From JBOGED01 sp050743625 (GTDB taxonomy: Bacteria; Actinomycetota; Nitriliruptoria; Euzebyales; Egibacteraceae): DNA of 18,349 bases. The position numbers and the translations under genes are program-made. Each line of letters begins with the position of its first letter. Position 1 is the stretch's first letter. Where the stretch lies: positions 1 through 18,349 of the forward strand of contig JBOGED010000319.1 in assembly GCA_050743625.1 (NCBI GenBank), given 5' to 3'. The notes under the pieces were generated by a model that was not told where the DNA came from, made no database searches, and saw only the letters and a program-made list of their open reading frames with translations. Shown here piece by piece: positions 14,414 to 18,349 of the stretch.

Positions 14414-14773
14414 TCAAGGCTGGTTAGATGATCGCTGTGGAGTGGGAGTCATCTCGGCTCCTCTACGCCCCTTTTGATCACGCGGTACCCGTTGCGCACT
14501 CTCGAAGATGCCGTAGACAAAGAGCAACGTAGCGACGCCGCTAAAGACCGCCGCAGGAAGTACCCACCATCCGTCTTGCCGTATCACCCAAATCGTTAGG
14601 TATCCAAGCAAGGGCGCCGCGATGAGCGCCACAACCAGCATCGGAACATCACGGCGCGCCTCCAAGTCGTATCGCCTTAACGCCTGAACGTCGGAGTAGA
14701 CAAGGTCGAGCAGGGCCGTGCGAGCTTCCGAATCGGGCAGCTTCTCAGCCAACTCGACGTCGTGCCCGATCAC
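14414..14773 (-). CDS. small two-helix membrane protein
   Basis: This predicted 119-aa protein is of unknown function. An acidic N-terminal helix region (ELAEKLPDSEARTALLDLVY, then SDVQALRRYDLEARRD) precedes two membrane segments (about residues 44-63 and 69-89), followed by a short basic, polar tail. The start is uncertain: the GTG at 14773 is the first codon of the open frame and no good RBS is seen; a later start is possible. Local base composition is less GC-rich than the transfer genes. It faces the prim-pol gene tail to tail with a 104-bp gap and is probably a cargo or accessory gene of the element. I recognise no family beyond its topology. Confidence 0.6.
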   Translation of the reverse strand: MIGHDVELAEKLPDSEARTALLDLVYSDVQALRRYDLEARRDVPMLVVALIAAPLLGYLTIWVIRQDGWWVLPAAVFSGVATLLFVYGIFESAQRVPRDQKGRRGAEMTPTPQRSSNQP

Positions 14774-14911
14774 ACGAACGGGACCGCCCTCCGCCTCACC
14801 CTCACACGCTTGGCGGGCCGGCGCGAAGCCTCGTTAGTATTGGCGTGTGCACGTCAAGCAGGTGTCCGTCAACAGCATCAGCGACATGTTCCACTCCCGC
14901 GTACCCGCTCG

Positions 14912-15313
14912 TCACTCCCGTGCGCGAACAAGCTCAGCAATGGGCTCGGACGACCAGTACTCACGGAGACCAGAGATGAGCGGGCCTACGAAGTCGAGGA
15001 TAGCGACCTCGCGCATTCGCCTGCGCACGTTGTCCGGCAGGTCGTCGAATTCCACTTCCCATTCAACGATCGCTGTATCTCCATCGAGGTAGAGATTCAG
15101 TAGCTCGCACCGAATACGGGCTTGCGACTCGACGACCTTGGCCTGCCAGTAGTTGCGGATCCCCTCTCGGTGGCGGATGGGAGCCTCGAGCACGCGCTCA
15201 TGATACGTAGCCTCATCGGTGAAGATGGTCACGATCAGGTCGGGGTCCTGGGTGACCCAGGCTCGGATGTACGTGTGAACGACGTCGAGGACATCCTGTT
15301 TCGTGAGTGCCAT
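14912..15313 (-). CDS. SnoaL-like (NTF2-fold) protein
   Basis: This predicted 133-aa protein shows the SnoaL/NTF2 pattern: a first helix with TYIRAWVTQDPDLIVTIFTD, EATYHERVLEAPIRHREGIR at the loop-helix that closes the cone, NYWQAKVV, then strands with IRCELLNLYLDGDTAIVEWE. The length fits a single domain. Members include cyclases, dehydratases and many ligand-binding proteins of unknown role; no catalytic assignment is possible. The ATG at 15313 overlaps the stop of the GntR gene (TGATG), so the two are made from one transcript. This suggests that the domain senses or processes a small molecule related to GntR control, or is a co-mobilised metabolic cargo gene. It is unrelated in sequence to the SnoaL fragment in the left flank beyond the fold. 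Confidence 0.75.
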   Translation of the reverse strand: MALTKQDVLDVVHTYIRAWVTQDPDLIVTIFTDEATYHERVLEAPIRHREGIRNYWQAKVVESQARIRCELLNLYLDGDTAIVEWEVEFDDLPDNVRRRMREVAILDFVGPLISGLREYWSSEPIAELVRARE

Positions 15314-16062
15314 CACACCGCGTCCTCGACGACGACGGACAACGGTACGGGCGCAGCCGACTCTCCTAAGGCGTCATAGATCAGCTGGGGCTCCTTGAGG
15401 ACCAGCCCGCCCAGCTCGACGCCGGAGAGCGTCGCGGCGTCGAGGCGTACCCACTTCCAGCGCATGGCATCAACCTCAATGTCGCTTAAGAAGCTGGTGT
15501 AATACCCGTCCATTGCTGCCTCACCCACAAGGAGGGCGAGGTGGACGGACCCGAAGTAGCGCGTGTCGCTGAGATTCCTCCAGTGACCCATCACATGGCG
15601 ATTCACGAGCTGAGCTTCGATTTCGTTGTGGAACGCCGGCACCTGCCCCTCGGTGCGCGGATCGGGCGGGTAGTTCTTCGCAGTCAGGCGGCGACCCGAT
15701 TGGGGAGTGATTCGGGTGATGTCAGCGTGGTGTCGGGTCGCGCCTTTCCAATGGAACTGGTACGAAGTTACCCAGAGCCCACCAAGTGTCTCGGCTGAGA
15801 AGCTGTGGGGGATGGCCTCAAGGACGCTCCTGCGAGTGCGTACGAAGGTCCCCTGCCCCTGCCGGGAGATGACCAGGCCTGCGCCCTGCAGCTCACCGAG
15901 CGCACGCTTGATCGTCCCGACCGAGACCCCGTACTGAGATCGTAGCTCCTGGTGCGTCGGGAGCTTCGCTCCGGGTGGCAGGACGCCTTGCTCGATCTCA
16001 CGGCGGAGCGTGTCGACCACCTGCGCGTATGGCGGGCGTGTGTCGTCTGGGTCCAGGAGCAT
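15313..16062 (-). CDS. GntR family transcriptional regulator
   Basis: This predicted 249-aa repressor-type protein has an N-terminal GntR winged helix at about residues 10-75: PPYAQVVDTLRREIEQGVLP, GAKLPTHQELRSQYGVSVGT, IKRALGELQGAGLVISRQGQ and GTFVR. The C-terminal part is not the usual FCD domain; it holds VHLALLVGEAAMDGYYTSFL and MRWKWVRLDA, a pattern I associate with GntR regulators of actinomycete plasmids and integrative elements. No SD is visible before the ATG at 16062, so the mRNA may have a short or no leader. It is divergent from xis-int, with a palindrome in the 117-bp gap, and is the likely repressor of excision and of its own gene. It is coupled to the SnoaL-like gene. Confidence 0.88.
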   Translation of the reverse strand: MLLDPDDTRPPYAQVVDTLRREIEQGVLPPGAKLPTHQELRSQYGVSVGTIKRALGELQGAGLVISRQGQGTFVRTRRSVLEAIPHSFSAETLGGLWVTSYQFHWKGATRHHADITRITPQSGRRLTAKNYPPDPRTEGQVPAFHNEIEAQLVNRHVMGHWRNLSDTRYFGSVHLALLVGEAAMDGYYTSFLSDIEVDAMRWKWVRLDAATLSGVELGGLVLKEPQLIYDALGESAAPVPLSVVVEDAV

Positions 16063-16100
16063 GTCGAAGACATGGTAACCGATGTCGACCAGGATACATA

Positions 16101-16129
16101 TTGACGAAGATAGCTAAGTTGTCTATGAT
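16101..16129 (+). promoter_or_regulatory. sigma70-like promoter of xis-int
   Basis: TTGACG (16101-16106) and TATGAT (16124-16129) are separated by exactly 17 bases, in an AT-rich patch. The xis start lies 50 bp further on. This is the best consensus promoter in the window and drives excisionase and integrase. Confidence 0.75.
16110..16126. promoter_or_regulatory. palindromic operator candidate for GntR
   Basis: A 17-bp imperfect palindrome, ATAG-N2-AA-N-TT-N2-CTAT, is centred on 16118. It fills the promoter spacer and touches the -10 box, where a bound dimer would block polymerase. It also lies upstream of the divergent GntR gene, next to a weak TATGTA box on the minus strand (16095-16100), so self-control is likely. 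That GntR binds here is inferred. Confidence 0.55.
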
Positions 16130-16179
16130 TACTGACACGCACAAGCGCATGGAGCCACACAGGGCGAGGAGGGGGGCAC

Positions 16180-16434
16180 GTGTCCTCAGTAGTTGCTGCG
16201 GACCGTCATAGAGCGTCGCTGCCTTCAACCCTGAGTGTGCAGGAGGCCGCGGTCTTGCTCGGTGTGAGCGCGCGGTCGGCGTACCGGGCCGCTGAGCGTG
16301 GGGAAATCCCGATCTTCCGACTCGGCCGGCGTGTGCTCGTGCCCACCGGTCGGCTTCTGGACATGCTCGGCGTCGACCCGGCTTGGGCAGCGAGACTACT
16401 AGCACGCGGTGGCGGCGAAAGCCGGGTGGGCTGA
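16180..16434 (+). CDS. xis: excisionase-type helix-turn-helix protein
   Basis: This predicted 84-aa protein has a MerR-like/excisionase HTH (HTH_17 type): LSVQEAAVLLGVSARSAYRA followed by AERGEIPIFRLGRRVLVPT, then a short helix. Such proteins bend DNA at attachment sites and steer the integrase toward excision. The GTG at 16180 has a perfect AGGAGG (16167-16172) seven bases upstream. The TGA overlaps the integrase ATG (TGATG at 16432-16436), the usual xis-int coupling. It is transcribed from the promoter at 16101. The symbol is by role and position; direct evidence of excisionase activity is absent, and a purely regulatory role is possible. Confidence 0.85.
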   Translation: MSSVVAADRHRASLPSTLSVQEAAVLLGVSARSAYRAAERGEIPIFRLGRRVLVPTGRLLDMLGVDPAWAARLLARGGGESRVG

Positions 16435-17621
16435 TGGCAGGTCACGTGAAGCGCGGCGGGAAGACCTGGTACTACGTGGTCAACACGGGTACCGACGCGA
16501 ACGGGAGGCGCGTCCAGCGCAAGCGGCGGGGGTTCCGGACGAAGCGGGACGCCGAGCGTGCTCTGCGTGAGGTCTTGCAGGACTTGGATGCCGGGCGCTA
16601 CATCGCGCCGAGCGAGCTGACCGTGGGGGAGTACCTCGAGGAGCACTGGCTGCCGGCCGTGCGACACCGCGTCCGTCCCACGACCTATCACCACCAGTAC
16701 GAGTGGGCGGTCAAACATCACCTCGTCCCCCATCTGGGGAAGCTGCGGATGCAGGAACTGCGCGAGCACCATGTCGAACGGCTGCATAGCGAGCTTCGGC
16801 GCGGCGGCCGCGTCGACGGCCGTGGAGGCTTGAGCCCCAAGGCGGTGCGCCTCGTGCACGGCGCGCTCCGCAAGGCGCTTAACGATGCGGTCGGCCGCTA
16901 TGTCGACCGCAACTACGCCGCGCTCGTCTCGGCGCCGCGCGACGACCGCCCAGAGATGACGGTGTGGACGGAGGAGGACCTGAGCCGCTTCCTCGCGCGG
17001 ACAGCCGCCGACCGCCTGTCCGCGCTGTGGCTGCTGCTCGCCACGACCGGGATGCGCCGCGGCGAGGCGTTGGGGCTGAAATGGGCCGACGTGGAATGGC
17101 CCCGTCACGGGGACGCCGGCTGGGTCAGCGTCAAGCGCGCGCTCACCCTGCTCAACAGCGCGCCCCACCTGACCATGCCCAAGACACGCCATGGCGCGCG
17201 GCGGATCGCGCTGGACCCGCATACGGTCACCGCGCTGCGCCAGCACCGTGAGCAGCAAGGCAAGGAGCGCGAAGCGGCCGCCGAGCTGTGGCAGGACCAC
17301 GGAGTCGTGTTCTGCCGCGAGGACGGCGCGCCGCTGGACCCCTCGGCGGTCTCCCGCCGGTTCCACGCCCTCGCACGCCAAGCCGGGCTCCCACGACTGA
17401 CGCTGCACGGGCTGCGCCACAGCTACGCCACCATCGCGATCGTGGCGGGCGTGCCGCCCCACGTCCTCTCCCGCCGGCTCGGGCACGCCAAAGTTGAGAT
17501 CACGCTTGGGATCTACGGCCACCTGCTTCCCGGTGGTGACCAGACCGCCGCGGGCACGGTTGCCGGGCGCATCCTCGGGAACCACGAGGACCCCGGCGAG
17601 GCGGCCCCAGAAGATCAGTGA
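16434..17621 (+). CDS. int: tyrosine integrase
   Basis: This predicted 395-aa site-specific recombinase has three parts. An N-terminal arm-binding domain includes KTWYYVVNTGTDANGRRVQR (about 10-60). A SAM-like core-binding domain follows at about 63-170. The catalytic domain carries Arg208 (ATTGMRRGE), Lys250 (MPKTRHGARR), His325 and Arg328 (LHGLRHSYA), His351 (LGHAKVEI) and the nucleophile Tyr361 (LGIYGHL); all six are present. It would recombine the tRNA-Leu core sites to insert or excise the element. I chose the ATG at 16434 because it overlaps the xis stop; the open frame extends upstream to 16383. Its stop codon lies inside the first copy of the GTGACCA tandem repeat, and the gene ends 74 bp before the right attachment core. 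tRNA-Leu transcription runs toward its 3' end from the other side. Confidence 0.95.
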   Translation: MAGHVKRGGKTWYYVVNTGTDANGRRVQRKRRGFRTKRDAERALREVLQDLDAGRYIAPSELTVGEYLEEHWLPAVRHRVRPTTYHHQYEWAVKHHLVPHLGKLRMQELREHHVERLHSELRRGGRVDGRGGLSPKAVRLVHGALRKALNDAVGRYVDRNYAALVSAPRDDRPEMTVWTEEDLSRFLARTAADRLSALWLLLATTGMRRGEALGLKWADVEWPRHGDAGWVSVKRALTLLNSAPHLTMPKTRHGARRIALDPHTVTALRQHREQQGKEREAAAELWQDHGVVFCREDGAPLDPSAVSRRFHALARQAGLPRLTLHGLRHSYATIAIVAGVPPHVLSRRLGHAKVEITLGIYGHLLPGGDQTAAGTVAGRILGNHEDPGEAAPEDQ

Positions 17622-17635
17622 CCAATCAGTGACCA
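17614..17635 (+). repeat. tandem 11-bp repeat, candidate integrase arm site (right)
   Basis: Two perfect tandem copies of ATCAGTGACCA lie between the integrase end and the right attachment core. They share the heptamer GTGACCA, the 11-bp period and the orientation with the pair at 3611-3632. The integrase TGA is part of the first copy. An arm-type binding role is inferred from position and symmetry. Confidence 0.5.
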
Positions 17636-17695
17636 GAAAGGCGGCCGAGTGATGCGCCCCGCGAACATGAGACACAAACCCGCTGCTCAGAGGTG

Positions 17696-17749
17696 GTGTC
17701 GGTGGGGGGACTTGAACCCCCATCCCCTTACGAGGACACGGCCCTCAAC
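17696..17749. repeat. attachment site, right (att core direct repeat)
   Basis: This 54-bp copy is identical to 3441-3494 and lies inside the intact tRNA-Leu, from just beyond its 3' end through the anticodon loop. Crossover most likely takes place in or near the anticodon stem-loop, as in other tRNA-targeting tyrosine integrases. Confidence 0.92.
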
Positions 17750-17780
17750 CGTGCGCGTCTACCAATTCCGCCACACCGAC
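17698..17780 (-). tRNA. tRNA-Leu (GAG)
   Basis: This is a complete class II tRNA of 83 nt. The acceptor stem is GTCGGTG/CACCGAC, the D arm GCGGAATTGGTAGACGC, the anticodon stem CACGG/CCGTG with loop TTGAGGG (anticodon GAG at 17744-17746), followed by a long variable arm and the T arm GGGGG-TTCAAGT-CCCCC. CCA is not encoded. It reads leftward, so its 3' half is the integration target and is kept intact by the element. Its original downstream terminator is now at 3390-3425, beyond the left repeat. Confidence 0.95.
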
Positions 17781-17796
17781 GGGTGGGTGAGATCGA

Positions 17797-17802
17797 AGTA
17801 TA
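17797..17802 (-). promoter_or_regulatory. -10 box of tRNA-Leu
   Basis: The minus strand carries TATACT 16 bases before the tRNA 5' end, a good -10 element at the right distance for a short leader. No convincing -35 box is seen at 16-18 bases upstream. It lies in the chromosomal flank, so tRNA expression survives integration. Confidence 0.55.
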
Positions 17803-17884
17803 GCGGGCAGCTTCGTGCGTTGGTCTCGGCCACGCGGGCGAGGTGGGAGTGAGCTTGGGGAGGCGGCGCCGGGGCGATCGTGGG

Positions 17885-18349
17885 GGAGGGGGTGGGGTGG
17901 TCGAGCACTTGCTCAATTGGGCTGTGCTCGGCGATGGTCCGGCATGGAGCACGCGATCCTGTCGGACCTGTGCGCGCCACCGCGGCGTCATGGCTGACGA
18001 GCACGAGGGCCACTGGCCGCGAGCGCTGTGCCTCGGCCACCGCGGACGGGACGCGGGCGGCGCTGCCGGGGTCGAGTGCGCTGACGGCTCGCGCAGCACG
18101 TCTGGCTCGAGTACGAGTGCCCGGGCGAGCCCGACGCGCTGGCGTTGGCCGCCGGACAGCTGGGCGGGATAGCGACCCCGAGGTCGGCGGTAAGGCCGAC
18201 GGACTGAAGTGCCGTGGCGGCTCGGCGCTCACGCTCACGTCGATCGACGCCGAAGTTCGCGAGCGGCTCAGCGACGCAGGCGATGACGCGCTGGCCTGGG
18301 TCGAGCGGTTCGCCGCCCAGCTGGAACACGAGCTGCGCTCGCCGCCTGA
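17885..18349 (-). pseudogene. ABC transporter ATP-binding protein remnant (peptide/nickel-type)
   Basis: Three minus-strand frames together give the middle and end of an oligopeptide-type ABC ATPase. In the first frame are the Q-loop region AQLVFQLGGEPLDPGQRV and AEPLANFGVDRRERERRA. In the second are the signature LSGGQRQRVGLARALVLEPD. In the third are SALDPGSAARV, the H-loop VALVLVSHDAAVA and EHSPIEQVLDHPT. Frameshifts fall near 18175 and 18080, and the Walker B strand LLLDEPT is reduced to L-R-E-P, so the protein cannot hydrolyse ATP. The Walker A part lies beyond the window end. In intact form it would energise uptake or export across the membrane. It is chromosomal, downstream of which the tRNA-Leu gene begins. 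Confidence 0.75.

Larger units (their letters stand above)
3441..17749. mobile_element. integrative mobilizable/conjugative element in tRNA-Leu(GAG)
   Basis: The element is bounded by identical 54-bp direct repeats derived from the 3' part of tRNA-Leu. It carries a tyrosine integrase and excisionase beside the right repeat, a GntR regulator, a prim-pol protein, a MobF relaxase and a VirD4/TraG-type coupling protein. The predicted excised circle is 14,255 bp, with one repeat copy. It combines features of actinomycete integrative and conjugative elements (prim-pol replication protein, DUF2637/Spd-like membrane protein, tRNA targeting) with a relaxase/coupling-protein transfer route instead of the FtsK-like TraB translocator. 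No mating-channel genes (VirB4, VirB6, VirB8-like) are visible, so by gene content it fits a mobilizable element. The flanks on both sides are decayed genes. Confidence 0.9.

Noticed and set aside
16206..17723. 505-aa open frame antisense to the integrase
   Set aside because: High-GC shadow of the integrase, which has all catalytic residues in the other strand; no recognisable domain in the antisense product.
17649..17852. Open plus-strand frame containing GDLNPHPLTRTRPST
   Set aside because: Same artefact: it is the complement of the intact tRNA-Leu gene.
1..18349. CRISPR arrays or restriction-modification/toxin-antitoxin defence genes
   Set aside because: No spaced repeat series, and no recognisable nuclease, methylase-restriction pair or toxin motif; the methyltransferase in the left flank is of small-molecule type.

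Overview
The window is high-GC DNA from an actinobacterium. WhiB-type iron-sulfur regulators, GTG starts, a DUF2637-like membrane protein and actinobacterial-type mobility genes support this, but I cannot name the genus. Its centre is a 14.3 kb integrated mobile element sitting in a tRNA-Leu(GAG) gene. The ends are two identical 54-bp direct repeats (3441-3494 and 17696-17749). They cover the tRNA from its 3' end through the anticodon loop. The intact tRNA is at the right end, next to the integrase.

Left flank (1-3440): one intact isocitrate lyase/PEP mutase-family gene on the minus strand, then decayed and spliced genes on the plus strand. These are a disrupted conserved hypothetical gene, a SnoaL/NTF2-like fragment with a frameshift and an in-frame stop that runs into a methyltransferase, and a winged-helix gene cut off and joined to the C-terminal part of a serine recombinase. 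A terminator-like hairpin precedes the left repeat; it reads leftward and probably once ended the tRNA-Leu transcript. Right flank (17781-18349): the tRNA promoter and a broken ABC-transporter ATPase gene.

Element, left to right: an end region with tandem GTGACCA repeats and a fossil 3' half of a second tRNA (Arg-like); small proteins of unknown function and a WhiB protein, two of them preceded by a duplicated hairpin/RBS/N-terminal-peptide cassette; a chain of overlapping genes with a DUF2637-like membrane protein, a VirD4/TraG-type coupling protein and a regulator carrying four Xre-like HTH domains plus a WhiB domain (frame broken in the first HTH); a 246-bp gap that may hold oriT; a MobF (TrwC-like) relaxase-helicase; and a SLOG-primase/polymerase fusion. 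On the minus strand follow a small membrane protein and a GntR regulator coupled to a SnoaL-like protein. Divergent from GntR are xis and a tyrosine integrase, behind a strong sigma70-like promoter with a palindrome in its spacer.

The working model is an integrative mobilizable or conjugative element: GntR controls xis-int, Int/Xis excise the circle, the prim-pol protein supports replication, and relaxase plus coupling protein present the DNA to a transfer channel. No VirB4-like ATPase or other mating-channel gene is visible, so a helper channel or an unrecognised one is needed. The most unusual signals are a C-terminal tail (R-x-x-G-x-small-M/I) shared by five or six otherwise unrelated element proteins including the relaxase, the duplicated hairpin/leader-peptide cassette, the 4xHTH-WhiB fusion and the SLOG-PrimPol fusion.
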